NCBI RefSeq assembly: GCF_004358425.1 | Contig: NZ_CP037948.1 | Span: 248,001 to 312,000, forward strand | Origin: Qipengyuania sediminis | GTDB taxonomy: Bacteria > Pseudomonadota > Alphaproteobacteria > Sphingomonadales > Sphingomonadaceae | Length of the DNA: 64,000 bases | Direction: 5' to 3' | Shown here: positions 1 to 9,904 of the stretch, one piece after another | How positions within the stretch are numbered: the first letter of the stretch is position 1 | How the letters are laid out: every line of letters starts with the position of its first letter | The notes under the pieces: model-generated | The model's database searches: none | What the model was told of the DNA's origin: nothing | The model's input: the letters and a program-made list of their open reading frames with translations, nothing else | Made by a program: the position numbers and the translations under genes

Positions 1-2897
1 TCCGCCTCGCCGGCAATCGCTTGAGCTCCGACCGGCTGCGGCTCGCCTTCCCCAACACCGCGGCCGATGGCGTGCTGACTGGTGACCTCGCGCGGGGCAC
101 CTACCGGCTCGACGGCATGGTCAATGCGAGCGGGCTGGCGCTGGAGAGCGTCGGGCGCGTGAGCGGCAGTGCCAAGATCGTGCTCGACATCGGCGGGCGC
201 GTTCCCTGGGCGCTCAGCGCCGGGCTCTCCGCGCGCATCGCGCCGGTCACCAACAGCACGCTTGCCAATCTGGGAGGCAACCGCATCGCGGTTCGCGGCG
301 GGCTCAACCTGGGCGCCAATCGCCCGATCGCCTTCAACCGGCTGGTGATCGACGGCCCGCGATTAGATGCCGTGCTGAACGGACGGGTGCAGGGCGGGCG
401 CACCACGCTCGCCGGGCGCGGGCGGCAGGCCGATTTCGGCCCCTTCACCGTCGAGGCGACCATCGCCGGCGACGGCCCGCGCGCCACGCTGGTCTTTGCC
501 AACCCCTATCCCGCCGCAGGCCTCAGGAACGTGCGGGTCGCGATCCGCCCCGCCGGCAACGGCTTCGCCATCCAGACCAGCGGGCAAAGCCTGCTGGGCC
601 CGTTCAATGGCGATCTCGGCCTCGTCATCCCGCGGGGCGGGGCGACACGCATCGATATCGAGCGGCTGCGCGTCACCGATACCAATGTCACCGGGGCTCT
701 GACGCTGGGGCGTGGGGCGGTCGGGGGCAATGTGGCGCTCAGCGGCGGCGGGCTCGACGGGACCGTGCTGCTCTCCCCGCGCGGCGGCGGGCAGGGGGTC
801 GATGTCGATCTGCGCGCCCGCAATGCCAGCTTCGGCGGCACAACCCCGCTCACCATCGCGCGCGCCGACATCAAGGGACAGGGCGTTTTCGCACAGGGCA
901 ACAGCACCTTTACCGGGACCGCGCGCGGTGCCGGGCTTGGCTATGGCAGCCTGTTCATCGGGCGCTTCGCGGCGCAGGGCAGAGTGGTCAACGGCGTCGG
1001 CCAGCTCGATGCCTCGATCGCCGGGCGCCGCGCGCAGAGCTTCGCGCTCGACCTCAATGCCCAGTTCGCCAGCAGCCGCATCGCGGTCGCGGCGCGCGGC
1101 GAGCTTGCCGGGCGGCGCATCCAGATGCCGCGCCGCGCGGTGCTGACCGCAATCCGCGGCGGCGGCTGGCAACTCGCGCCCACGCAGGTCAATTTCGGCG
1201 GTGGCGGCATGATCGCGCAAGGCCGCTTTGGCGGCGGCGAGACCGAGCTCGGTCTCCAACTCAACAACATGCCGCTCTCGCTGCTCGATATCGTCGTCGC
1301 CGATCTCGGCGTCGGCGGCACCGTCTCGGGCCTTGTCGACTACCGCGTCGGCCGGGGCGGATTGCCCCAGGCGACCGCGCGAGTGCTGATCGATGATCTC
1401 ACCCGTTCCGGCCTCGTCCTCACCAGCAAGCCCGTAGATCTCGCGCTCGTCGCCAATCTCACCGCCTCCGACCTCACGACGCGCGCAGTGTTCCGCAACG
1501 AGGATATCCGCACCGGGCGTTTGCAGGCGCGCATCGCCGGGCTCCCCGCCGGGCGCGACCTGGTGGAGCGGCTGCGCGCCGGACGCCTGTTCGCGCAGCT
1601 CCGCTACCAGGGCGCGGCGGAGAGCCTGTGGCGGCTCGCCGCGATCGAGGCCTTCGACATGACCGGCCCCGTCAGCATCGCCGCCGACGCGACCGGCAGC
1701 CTGGCCCGCCCGCTGGTCCGCGGCGCGGTTTCGAGCGATGCCTTGCGCATCAGGAGCGCGCTCTCCGGCACGGACCTGCGCAATGTCCGAATGCGCGGCA
1801 GCTTCTCCGGCTCGCGCCTCGCCATCCGCAGCTTCGCAGGGAAAGCCGACAATGGCGGCGATGTCTCGGGTAGCGGGATCGTCGATCTCGCGGGCCTCGG
1901 CGAGCGGGTGCAGGGCCAGTTCCTTCAGGCCCGAGGCCCAAGGATCGACCTGCGCGCCGCGGCCCGGGGCGCGCGGTTGCTCAACGCCAATGGCCTTTCC
2001 GCCACCATCACCGGCCCCTTGCGCATCGTTTCCAACGGGCTGGGCGGCACCATCGCCGGGCGGGTGCGGGTGGACCGCGCGAGCTGGGGCCTGGGCGGGT
2101 CCGCCGCCGCGCAGCGCCTGCCGCGCATCGCGACGCGAGAGGTCAACGTCCCCGACGAGCGCGGCCCCGCCAATGCCGTCAGCGCCCCCTGGCGCTATCT
2201 CATCAATGCCAGTGCCGACAGCCGCATCGATGTCGACGGCATGGGGCTCGACAGCGAATGGAGTGCGAACATCCTGCTCCGCGGCACCACCGATGCCCCG
2301 CGCATCGGCGGCGAGGCGCGGGTGGTGCGCGGCGCCTACAGCTTTGCGGGCACACGGTTCGAGCTCACCAAGGGCATCATCAGCTTCGACGAGAACGTGC
2401 CCGTCAACCCGCGGCTCGACATCGAGGCGGAGACCAGCACCAATGGCCTCACGGTCAAGGTCGACGTCACCGGCAATTCAATCGCCCCCGAAATCGACTT
2501 CTCGAGCACCCCCTCGCTGCCCGAGGAGGAGATCCTCGCCCGGCTGCTGTTCGGCGGCTCGGTCACCTCGCTCTCGGCCACCGATGCGCTGCAATTGGGT
2601 GCGGCGGTCGCGAGCCTGCGCGGGGGAGGAGGCATGGACCCGATCAATCGCCTCCGCACCGCGATCGGCCTCGATCGCCTCCGCATCGTACCCGCCGATC
2701 CCACGCTCGACCGCGAGACCTCGATCGCGCTCGGCAAGAACATCGGCCGCCGCTTCTATGTCGAGCTGATCACCGACGGGCGCGGCTATTCGGCAACCGC
2801 GCTGGAGTTCCGGGTAACGAGCTGGCTCTCCCTGCTCGCAACGGTCTCGACCGTCGGCCGCCAGAGCGCGACGGCCCGGGTGAGCCGCGATTACTGA
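1..2897 (+). CDS. tamB: TamB-like translocation/assembly module protein, C-terminal part (5' end outside window)
   Basis: The frame is open from base 3 at the window edge, so the N-terminus lies upstream; the first in-window start-like codon (TTG at 21) is not a credible start. About 965 residues are visible. They are rich in Gly, Asn and short beta-strand repeats, as in the long beta-taco of the TamB/AsmA-like family. The C-terminal region carries the family's end-domain features, including FSSTPSLPEEEILARLLFG at about residues 825-845 and a final beta-rich segment ending at TGA 2895-2897. In the known family this inner-membrane-anchored periplasmic protein works with an Omp85 protein (TamA) in outer-membrane assembly or lipid transport. 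The partner gene would be expected just upstream but is out of view. The family call is strong; the exact role is inferred. Confidence 0.87.
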   Translation, partial: RLAGNRLSSDRLRLAFPNTAADGVLTGDLARGTYRLDGMVNASGLALESVGRVSGSAKIVLDIGGRVPWALSAGLSARIAPVTNSTLANLGGNRIAVRGGLNLGANRPIAFNRLVIDGPRLDAVLNGRVQGGRTTLAGRGRQADFGPFTVEATIAGDGPRATLVFANPYPAAGLRNVRVAIRPAGNGFAIQTSGQSLLGPFNGDLGLVIPRGGATRIDIERLRVTDTNVTGALTLGRGAVGGNVALSGGGLDGTVLLSPRGGGQGVDVDLRARNASFGGTTPLTIARADIKGQGVFAQGNSTFTGTARGAGLGYGSLFIGRFAAQGRVVNGVGQLDASIAGRRAQSFALDLNAQFASSRIAVAARGELAGRRIQMPRRAVLTAIRGGGWQLAPTQVNFGGGGMIAQGRFGGGETELGLQLNNMPLSLLDIVVADLGVGGTVSGLVDYRVGRGGLPQATARVLIDDLTRSGLVLTSKPVDLALVANLTASDLTTRAVFRNEDIRTGRLQARIAGLPAGRDLVERLRAGRLFAQLRYQGAAESLWRLAAIEAFDMTGPVSIAADATGSLARPLVRGAVSSDALRIRSALSGTDLRNVRMRGSFSGSRLAIRSFAGKADNGGDVSGSGIVDLAGLGERVQGQFLQARGPRIDLRAAARGARLLNANGLSATITGPLRIVSNGLGGTIAGRVRVDRASWGLGGSAAAQRLPRIATREVNVPDERGPANAVSAPWRYLINASADSRIDVDGMGLDSEWSANILLRGTTDAPRIGGEARVVRGAYSFAGTRFELTKGIISFDENVPVNPRLDIEAETSTNGLTVKVDVTGNSIAPEIDFSSTPSLPEEEILARLLFGGSVTSLSATDALQLGAAVASLRGGGGMDPINRLRTAIGLDRLRIVPADPTLDRETSIALGKNIGRRFYVELITDGRGYSATALEFRVTSWLSLLATVSTVGRQSATARVSRDY

Positions 2898-2919
2898 CTG
2901 ACCTCCGGCGCGCCTAAGG

Positions 2920-3522
2920 TTACACGAAGGTTACGCCTGCCACGCGCCCCGCGCGGTAAAGGGCGGCTTCGGCGGCGCGGCGGCGGACGAGGCCGCGCAT
3001 CACACGCCCCCCGGCGTGCTTCCAGCGCGCGAACTCCGCCGCCGCGCCCGCATAATCGCCTGCCTTGTGACGGCGCGTCAGGGTCGCGCGGGCGATCGCG
3101 CCGGTGTTGTAGTGGAAACTGACCAGCGCATCGAACTGGCTCTGCGTTGTCGGCGCATCGCCCAGCGCCTCGGCAACCTCGGCGGCATGGCGCGCGAGGT
3201 CAGCTACCAGCCGCGCGTCGCATTGCGCTTGCGTCCATACCGTGCCGGGCCCGATGCCGGGCCCCGTCGCGCCCCAGCCGATGGTCCACGGCGCGCCCCC
3301 TGTGCCCGGATCGGGATAGGCTTCGATCAGCCCGCAGGGGCGCACCCGCGCGCAGCCCTCGAAGCGCTTGATAAGCGCGATTGCGGACGGACTGATACTG
3401 CGCGGGGCGGTCGCGCCGCCCTCCGCCGCGTCGATCGCGGCATCGAGTTCGGCGACCTCAGCCTGCCTCAGCCCGCGCCGGAGCAAGCGGCGGATGGCAT
3501 CGAAAATCGGCTTGCGCTGCAT
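2920..3522 (-). CDS. GH24 lysozyme / phage-type endolysin
   Basis: 200 aa protein with a T4-type lysozyme (GH24) domain at about residues 45-195. Visible features are KRFEG with the presumed catalytic Glu55, then an Asp/Thr site around Asp71 and Thr80 in DPGTGGAPWTIGWG, and the downstream FDALVSFHYNTG motif typical of phage muramidases. No signal peptide is apparent; the first 35 residues are charged and probably helical. It would cleave peptidoglycan glycan strands. It sits alone between a TamB-like gene on the opposite strand (convergent, 22 nt apart) and ppk2, with no holin, spanin or other phage gene nearby, so it is either a domesticated endolysin or a housekeeping muramidase. Start ATG at 3522. 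Confidence 0.85.
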   Translation of the reverse strand: MQRKPIFDAIRRLLRRGLRQAEVAELDAAIDAAEGGATAPRSISPSAIALIKRFEGCARVRPCGLIEAYPDPGTGGAPWTIGWGATGPGIGPGTVWTQAQCDARLVADLARHAAEVAEALGDAPTTQSQFDALVSFHYNTGAIARATLTRRHKAGDYAGAAAEFARWKHAGGRVMRGLVRRRAAEAALYRAGRVAGVTFV

Positions 3523-3635
3523 GGATCACCTCGGGCTGTGCGAATCGAGGCAGCCCATTTGGCTAAAACATCGCTTGTAGGAAAACCCTTTTTGCCGCGC
3601 TGTTGGATAATCTCAGGCGCAAAACATCCCGCGTC

Positions 3636-4535
3636 CTAGAACCGGTCGGGCACATACATGCTTTCCGGCACCGGCTGGCGGGAATAGTCTTCGTGCCGGA
3701 CCCGCTGCGGCAGGCGCGGTGCCTCGCGCCTTACGTCGCCATAATCGATGCGCGCCAGGAGATGCGCGATGCAATTGAGCCGTGCGCGCCGCTTGTCGTC
3801 CGCCTCCACGATCCACCACGGCGCTTCGGCGATATGCGTGCGCTGCAGCATGATCTCCTTGGCGCGGGTGTAGTCCTCCCACCGCCGCCGCGCCTCGATA
3901 TCCATGGGGGAGAGCTTCCATTGCTTGAGCGGATCCTCGATCCGCATCCGGAAGCGGTGCTCCTGCTCCTCGTCGCTGATCGAAAACCAGTACTTGATGA
4001 GGATGATGCCCGATCGCACCAGCATCCGCTCGAGCTCGGGCGTGGCGCGGAAGAACTCCTCGTATTCCTCGTCGGTGCAGAAGCCCATCACGCGTTCCAC
4101 CCCGGCGCGATTGTACCAGCTGCGGTCGAACAGCACCATTTCGCCCGCCGCGGGCAGGTGCGCGACATAGCGCTGAAAATACCACTGGCTCTGCTCGCGC
4201 TCGGTCGGCGCGGGGAGGGCGACCACCTTGCACACGCGCGGCGACAGTCGCTGCACGATCCGCTTGATGACCCCGCCCTTGCCCGCCGAATCGCGCCCCT
4301 CGAACACCACCACGACCTTCAGCCCGTGGTGCTGGATCCAGTCCTGCAGCTTGACGAGCTCGTGCTGCAGGCGGAACAGCTCGGTGAAATAGGTCGTGCG
4401 GTCGAGCGTGGACCGGCGCCCTTCGGGATGATCGTCGAGCGGGTCGGAATTGCCCACGGCCTCGGCCAGCTCCAGCTCCAGCTCTTCCTCGATATCGTCC
4501 TGCCGCTCGGCTTCGGCGTCGGGCGTGACTGTCAT
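3636..4535 (-). CDS. ppk2: Polyphosphate kinase 2
   Basis: 299 aa from the ATG at 4535. The same frame is open to 4667, but the MTVTPDAEAE start gives the normal family length and keeps clear of the divergent ppx gene. Family features: Walker A GRDSAGKGG at about residues 80-88, FDRSWYNRAGVERVMGF (Walker B/lid region) at about 136-152, and W-rich motifs near the C-terminus (KQWKLSPMD, APWWIVEADDK). PPK2 enzymes transfer phosphate between polyphosphate and nucleoside mono- or diphosphates in the cytoplasm; which nucleotide this one prefers cannot be read from sequence. It is divergently paired with the exopolyphosphatase gene across 94 nt, a sensible synthesis/degradation pairing. An acidic N-terminal extension (DDIEEELELELAEA) precedes the core. 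Confidence 0.92.
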   Translation of the reverse strand: MTVTPDAEAERQDDIEEELELELAEAVGNSDPLDDHPEGRRSTLDRTTYFTELFRLQHELVKLQDWIQHHGLKVVVVFEGRDSAGKGGVIKRIVQRLSPRVCKVVALPAPTEREQSQWYFQRYVAHLPAAGEMVLFDRSWYNRAGVERVMGFCTDEEYEEFFRATPELERMLVRSGIILIKYWFSISDEEQEHRFRMRIEDPLKQWKLSPMDIEARRRWEDYTRAKEIMLQRTHIAEAPWWIVEADDKRRARLNCIAHLLARIDYGDVRREAPRLPQRVRHEDYSRQPVPESMYVPDRF

Positions 4536-4629
4536 GGATGGCGTCGATGCCTCAGCAAGATTGCACGGATGTGACGGCCACAATAGGCGTTGCATAGGGA
4601 TTGGAAATAGCCGACGCGCCGCGCCGCAT

Positions 4630-6102
4630 ATGTCCCGGCCAGAACACGACAGCCGCCGCGCGATCATCGATGTCGGCTCGAACTCGATCCGGCTGGTGAT
4701 TTACGACGGGCCCGCGCGGATCCCCTTCGAAACGCACAACGAGAAAGTCCAGGCGCGGCTCGGGCGGGGGCTGGCGGAAACGGGCGCGATCGATGCCCAG
4801 GCCTATGATACCGCGCTCGCCGCCTGCCGCAGGTTCAAGGCCCTGCTCGATGCGAGCGGGGTAGCGGGCGTGCGCATCGTCGCCACCGCCGCCGCGCGCG
4901 ATGCCGCGAACGGGCCGGCCTTCCTCGCCGATCTTGCCGCGATCGGCCTTGGCGCGGAACTTCTGAGCGGCCCCGCGGAGGGACGCGCATCCGCCGCCGG
5001 CGTTCTATCGGCCTTCCCGGGCGCGAGCGGAGTTGTCGGCGATCTGGGCGGCGGCAGTCTCGAACTCGCGTGCGTCGGGGGCGGGGAGATCGGCAGGAGC
5101 GAGAGCCTGTCGCTGGGCGTCCTGCGCCTGCCGGCCTTGCGCCGGGCGGGGGAAGCGGGCTTTGCCGCAGCTGTGCGCAAGGCGCTGGCCGGGGCGGGAT
5201 GGCCCAGGACCGGGGCGACGGGGCACGACCTCTATCTCGTCGGCGGTTCGTGGCGGGCGCTGGGGCATCTCGACATGCATCTGACCGCGAGCGCGCTTCC
5301 CGGCGTCCACGGCTACGCCTTTGCGCCTTCTAGGATTGCCGAGCTGCGCCGCAGGGTGGCGGAGCTGGGTCCGCGCGCGCTGAAGGAGGTGCCGGGCTTG
5401 ACGAGCTCACGCATCGCCGCGCTTGACGATGCAGCGGCGCTGCTCGCTGTGGTGGCAGCGACCCTGGGAAGCGAGCGGCTGGTCGTTTCCGGCTTCGGCC
5501 TTCGCGAAGGCTTGCTGTTCGAGGCGCTATCCGCGGCAGAGCGGGTTCAGGACCCGCTGCTCGCCGCCACCGCCGACTATGCCGCGCGGCAGGGCGACAG
5601 GCGCTGGGACGGGGATGCGGTGGACGCCTGGATCGCCCCGCTGTTTGTGGACGCCGCCCCCGAGGCGCGGATCCGCCGCGCCGCCTGCCGGCTGGCGGGG
5701 GTGGATCTCCACCCCTTGCGCGAGACGCGCGCGCGCCATGGGCTCGAGCTCGCATGGCTTGGCGCGTGGATCGGTGTCTCGGCGGCGGAGCGCGCTTCGC
5801 TTGCCGCGACGCTATGGTCGGCCTGGGGCGGGCGCGGCGAGCCTGCCGAACTGCGCGGATTCCTTACCGCGGCCCGCCTTTCGCAATCGACCGCGTGGGG
5901 GCAGGCGATCCGCCTGGCCGAGCGGCTCTCGGGCGGAGACAGCGCCGTTCTCGCCCATGCCCGGCTGGCGCGGCAGGGGGAGGCACTGCTGCTGAAGCTG
6001 GCACCGGGTTTCGACGACCTCGCTAACGGGGTCGCGGCGAAGCAGCTGGGAGTGCTTGCGCAGCAGCTGGGCCTGGCGGGGGCGCTGCGCCCCCCGGCGT
6101 GA
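4630..6102 (+). CDS. ppx: Exopolyphosphatase (Ppx/GppA family)
   Basis: 490 aa from the ATG at 4630 (MSRPEHDSRRAIIDVGSNS). The frame extends upstream to 4450, but the actin-like phosphate-1 motif IDVGSNSIRLVIYD would then sit unusually far in. An ASKHA-fold phosphatase domain covers residues 1 to about 300, with phosphate-2 motif VVGDLGGGSLELACV near residue 137. A C-terminal HD-like helical domain follows to residue 490. The enzyme releases terminal phosphate from polyphosphate (Ppx) or hydrolyses pppGpp (GppA); the two are hard to separate by sequence. Divergent pairing with ppk2 favours a polyphosphate role. The downstream oxygenase gene begins shortly after. Confidence 0.9.
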   Translation: MSRPEHDSRRAIIDVGSNSIRLVIYDGPARIPFETHNEKVQARLGRGLAETGAIDAQAYDTALAACRRFKALLDASGVAGVRIVATAAARDAANGPAFLADLAAIGLGAELLSGPAEGRASAAGVLSAFPGASGVVGDLGGGSLELACVGGGEIGRSESLSLGVLRLPALRRAGEAGFAAAVRKALAGAGWPRTGATGHDLYLVGGSWRALGHLDMHLTASALPGVHGYAFAPSRIAELRRRVAELGPRALKEVPGLTSSRIAALDDAAALLAVVAATLGSERLVVSGFGLREGLLFEALSAAERVQDPLLAATADYAARQGDRRWDGDAVDAWIAPLFVDAAPEARIRRAACRLAGVDLHPLRETRARHGLELAWLGAWIGVSAAERASLAATLWSAWGGRGEPAELRGFLTAARLSQSTAWGQAIRLAERLSGGDSAVLAHARLARQGEALLLKLAPGFDDLANGVAAKQLGVLAQQLGLAGALRPPA

Positions 6103-6170
6103 CGCATTGCACCGCCCTCTTGGGGGCGATAGGCTTCGTCGCCAGAGGGTTAGCGCAGGAACACGCCAAT

Positions 6171-6830
6171 ATGCAGATCACGCTCGGACGCCCCAGAGGT
6201 GCCTCTCTCCCGCCCGTGGTGCGCACGAACGAAGGGGCATCCGTGCGCACGGCCCGGTCGCTGGCGGGAAAGCCGATCGGCTTGGTGCCGGATTTCATCA
6301 GCGATGGGGAACGCAAGCAGCTTCTCCATCACGCCCGGATGCCGCAGGCGCGCTGGAACACGCGGCTTTCGCCCGATGATGTCTGGTATGCGCGGATGAT
6401 CGATCCCATCGACATGCCGGACAAGCTACTGAAACTGATGGCGAAGATCCGCCGCCGTGCCGCGCGCCATATCGCGGCGGATTACGGGATCACCCAGGCG
6501 CTCTATGCTGACACGCTGCAATTGGTGCGCTGGCGGCCGGGCGATTCGCAGGCGCCGCACGCCGATTGCGAGGAGCCGGACGGGCGCCCCAACCAGTTCC
6601 CCTGGCGCGCCTTCGCCTCGATAATCTACCTCAACGACGAGTTCGAGGGCGGGCGTATCCACTTTCCGGGGCTCGGCCTCGAACCCGAGATATCGCCCGG
6701 CACGCTCGCCTATTTCCCCTCCACCGCCGATTACCTCCACGGCGTGACCGAGGTGACCAGCGGGCTGCGCTACACCATGAGCTGCTTCTACACCTTCGAC
6801 CCGGCGCACCACGACGGGATCAGGCTTTGA
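6171..6830 (+). CDS. 2OG-Fe(II) oxygenase, prolyl-4-hydroxylase-like
   Basis: 219 aa using ATG 6171 (MQITLGRPRG), which has an AGGA about 10 nt upstream. The alternative ATG at 6099 overlaps the end of ppx and adds 24 residues that look non-conserved. The C-terminal half is a double-stranded beta-helix dioxygenase: iron ligands H-x-D in PHADCEE, a distal His in YLHGVTEVTSG, and the 2-oxoglutarate Arg in GLRYT. SIIYLNDEFEGGRIHFPGLG is the typical P4Hc core. It should hydroxylate a protein or small substrate using Fe(II), O2 and 2-oxoglutarate; the substrate is unknown. No signal peptide was seen. Its neighbours give no functional clue. Confidence 0.82.
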   Translation: MQITLGRPRGASLPPVVRTNEGASVRTARSLAGKPIGLVPDFISDGERKQLLHHARMPQARWNTRLSPDDVWYARMIDPIDMPDKLLKLMAKIRRRAARHIAADYGITQALYADTLQLVRWRPGDSQAPHADCEEPDGRPNQFPWRAFASIIYLNDEFEGGRIHFPGLGLEPEISPGTLAYFPSTADYLHGVTEVTSGLRYTMSCFYTFDPAHHDGIRL

Positions 6831-6960
6831 CAGGCGAGCGCTAGGTTCCTGCCGAAGCGAAGCGGCTGCAGAGCCACACGCACTCCGGACGAGCCGATCT
6901 GCTGCTTACGGCCCACGCCGCTCAGGCTGAAGGTCTCGGAGCACCTGTGCGCCCCGCCGC

Positions 6961-8370
6961 CTACATGCTGTAGTACATGTCGAATTCGGCTGGGCAGGGG
7001 GTGGTCTCGACACGCAGGACCTCCTCGCGCTTCAGCTCGATGTAGGAGTCGATCTGCTCCTGCGAGAAGACGTCTCCCTTAAGAAGGAAGGCGTGGTCGG
7101 CCTCCAGGCTGTCGAGCGCCTCACGCAGGCTTCCGCAGACGGTCGGCACATCGGCGAGCTCCGCCGGGGGCAGGTCGTAGAGGTTCTTGTCCATCGCCTC
7201 GCCCGGGTGGATCTTGTTCTGGATGCCGTCCAGGCCCGCCATCAGCAGCGCGGCATAGGCGAGATAGGGGTTGGCCATGGCATCGGGGAAGCGGAACTCG
7301 ACCCGCTTCGCCTTCTCGCCCGCGCCATAGGGAATGCGGCAGGAGGCCGAGCGGTTGCGCGCCGAATAGGCCAGCAGCACCGGCGCCTCGAACCCCGGGA
7401 CCAGGCGCTTGTAGCTGTTGGTCGTGGGATTGGTGAAGGCGTTCAGCGCCTTGGCGTGCCTGATCACCCCGCCGATGTAATAGAGGCAGGTATCCGAGAG
7501 GCCAGCATAGCCATTGCCCGCGAAGGTCGGCTTGCCGCCGTCCCAGATCGACATATGCGTGTGCATGCCGCTGCCGTTGTCGTCCTTGATCGGCTTGGGC
7601 ATGAAGGTCGCGGTCTTGCCATAGGCATGGGCCACCTGGTGGACGACATATTTGTAAATCTGCATGTTGTCGGCGGTTTCGACCAGCGTGCCGAACATGA
7701 CGCCGAGCTCGTGCTGCGCGGCGGCGACCTCGTGGTGGTGCTTGTCGCAGCGCAGCCCCATCTCCACCATGGTGGAAACCATCTCGCCGCGAATATCGAC
7801 CGCGCTATCGACCGGCGCGACCGGGAAATAGCCGCCCTTGGCGCGCGGGCGGTGGGCCATATTGCCCGCCTCGTATTCGCGCCCCGAATTGGTCGGCAGC
7901 TCAATATCGTCGATGGTATAGCCGGACCCGGCATAGCCATCCTCGAACCGGACATCGTCGAACATGAAGAACTCGGCCTCGGGCCCGACATAGACGGTAT
8001 CGCCGATCCCGGTGCTCTTGAGGTAGTCCTCCGCCCGCTTGGCGGTGGAGCGCGGGTCGCGGGCGTAGCGGTCGCCGGTCGAAGGCTCGTAGATGTCGCA
8101 GAACAGGATCAGCATCGGCTCGGCGCTGAAGGGATCGATCACCGCGCGCGCGAGATCGGGCTTCAGGATCATGTCGCTTTCGTTGATGGCCTTCCACCCC
8201 GCGATCGAACTGCCGTCGAACATCAACCCGTCCTCGAGCTGATCCTCGTCAAGCGTGGAGGCGACCATGGTCAGGTGCTGCCACTTGCCCTTGGGATCGG
8301 TGAAGCGCAGGTCCACCCATTCGATGCCTTCGTCCTCGATACGCTTCAGAACGTCCTTGGCCTGTGACAT
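6961..8370 (-). CDS. glnA: Glutamine synthetase, type I
   Basis: 469 aa from the ATG at 8370 ([15 protein letters not shown]); the longer frame to 8475 would overlap glnB. Normal GSI length. Recognisable motifs are [13 protein letters not shown], the ATP-binding [16 protein letters not shown], the NRSASCRIP segment, and the adenylylation site [10 protein letters not shown] with Tyr398, so it is the GlnE-regulated type. It forms a cytoplasmic dodecamer making glutamine from glutamate, ammonia and ATP. It lies 28 nt downstream of glnB on the same strand, the classic alphaproteobacterial glnBA operon. Nitrogen control through PII uridylylation and GS adenylylation is expected from the family. 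Confidence 0.97.
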   Translation of the reverse strand: MSQAKDVLKRIEDEGIEWVDLRFTDPKGKWQHLTMVASTLDEDQLEDGLMFDGSSIAGWKAINESDMILKPDLARAVIDPFSAEPMLILFCDIYEPSTGDRYARDPRSTAKRAEDYLKSTGIGDTVYVGPEAEFFMFDDVRFEDGYAGSGYTIDDIELPTNSGREYEAGNMAHRPRAKGGYFPVAPVDSAVDIRGEMVSTMVEMGLRCDKHHHEVAAAQHELGVMFGTLVETADNMQIYKYVVHQVAHAYGKTATFMPKPIKDDNGSGMHTHMSIWDGGKPTFAGNGYAGLSDTCLYYIGGVIRHAKALNAFTNPTTNSYKRLVPGFEAPVLLAYSARNRSASCRIPYGAGEKAKRVEFRFPDAMANPYLAYAALLMAGLDGIQNKIHPGEAMDKNLYDLPPAELADVPTVCGSLREALDSLEADHAFLLKGDVFSQEQIDSYIELKREEVLRVETTPCPAEFDMYYSM

Positions 8371-8398
8371 GGCGTGATCCTTTTTGGGGCGGGATGGG

Positions 8399-8851
<453 letters not shown>

Positions 8852-9787
8852 TCACCCCAGCCGAAGCCCGCAGGTTTCGGGGAGGCCGCACATCAGGTTG
8901 AGCGACTGGATCGTGGCGCCGCCCGCGCCTTTGCCCAGGTTGTCGAGCACGGCGACCAGCCGCGCGTGATAGCCGCCCTCGTTGCCGAAGACGAACAGGC
9001 TCATGGCGTCGCTGGCGGCATCCTCGCAGCGCAGCACGATTTCGTCGGGCGCCTCCCCACGCTCGCCTACCGCGACGACCGGCGAGCCGGCGTAGAACGC
9101 CTGCAAGGCGGCGCGCAGCCGGTCCGGAGTGGGATCGCCGGCCATTGCGCCCAGGTGCAGCGGCACCTCGACCACCATCCCACGATAGGCCGGGACGACG
9201 GCGGGGGCGAAGATGACGCCGTGCTCGAGACCCGCGTAGTGCTTCATTTCCGCGCGGTGCTTGTGCGCCAGCCCCAGCGCGTAGGACCGGAAGGCGATAT
9301 CGGGCTCCGCCTCCTCGAAACGCGCGATCAGCGCCTTGCCGCCGCCCGAATAGCCGCTGACGGCGTTCACCGTATAAGGCCAGTCAGCGGGCAGCAGGCC
9401 GGCACGGACCAGCGGCGCGACGAGCGCGAGGAAGCCGGTGGGGTAGCAGCCGGGATTTGATACGCGCGCGGCGTTTGCGATCGCGTCGCGCCCGACGAGC
9501 TCGGGGAATCCATAGGTCCAGGCGGGATCGGTGCGGTGCGCGCTGGAGGCATCGATTACGCGCGTCTTGCTCACCGGATCGATCAGCGCCACCGCCTCGC
9601 GCGCCGCCTCGTCGGGCAGGCACAGGATCGCGATGTCGGCCTCGTTCAAAACCTCCCGCCGCGCGGCCGTATCCTTGCGGCGGTCCGCGTCCAGGGTGAG
9701 GATCGCGAACTCCTCGCGACCCGCCAGGCGCTCGAGGATTTCAAGACCGGTGGTTCCTGCGGCGCCGTCGATGAAGAGGGTATGCAT
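8852..9787 (-). CDS. argC: N-acetyl-gamma-glutamyl-phosphate reductase (short ArgC type)
   Basis: 311 aa from the ATG at 9787 (MHTLFIDGAAGTTGLEI), 15 nt inside the longest frame. The N-terminal GAAGTTG is the NADP-binding glycine motif, and VSNPGCYPTGF carries the catalytic Cys114. Its length and the DGAAGTTG start match the short ArgC subfamily found in many alphaproteobacteria rather than the long E. coli type. It reduces N-acetylglutamyl phosphate to the semialdehyde in arginine synthesis. No other arg gene is adjacent. It is separated from the upstream SH3-like gene by a palindromic repeat. Confidence 0.95.
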   Translation of the reverse strand: MHTLFIDGAAGTTGLEILERLAGREEFAILTLDADRRKDTAARREVLNEADIAILCLPDEAAREAVALIDPVSKTRVIDASSAHRTDPAWTYGFPELVGRDAIANAARVSNPGCYPTGFLALVAPLVRAGLLPADWPYTVNAVSGYSGGGKALIARFEEAEPDIAFRSYALGLAHKHRAEMKHYAGLEHGVIFAPAVVPAYRGMVVEVPLHLGAMAGDPTPDRLRAALQAFYAGSPVVAVGERGEAPDEIVLRCEDAASDAMSLFVFGNEGGYHARLVAVLDNLGKGAGGATIQSLNLMCGLPETCGLRLG

Positions 9788-9821
9788 GGCGTTATGCCTC
9801 AAATCCGGATCCGTTGGTGGC

Positions 9822-9900
9822 GAGCTTGTCGAAGCGCCGCTGTTCCTTTTGCGACGGTAGCTTCAAAGGACCGCCCTTCAGCAAGCTCAGGACGAGCGGA
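9822..9900. repeat. REP-like palindromic repeat
   Basis: Left arm GAGCTTGTCGAAG (9822-9834) and right arm CTTCAGCAAGCTC (9876-9888) are complementary at 11 of 13 positions. The right arm continues into AGGACGAGCGG. The CAAGCTCAGGACGAGCGG core resembles a repeat I recognise as common in sphingomonad genomes (recollection, not a search). It fills the gap between argC and the SH3-like gene and begins 5 nt beyond the stop of the latter. Confidence 0.65.
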
Positions 9901-9904
9901 ATGG

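Noticed and set aside
363-1259. Long minus-strand open frame inside tamB
   Set aside because: High G+C antisense shadow; composition rich in Arg/Ala/Asp with no domain, fully covered by a conserved gene on the other strand.
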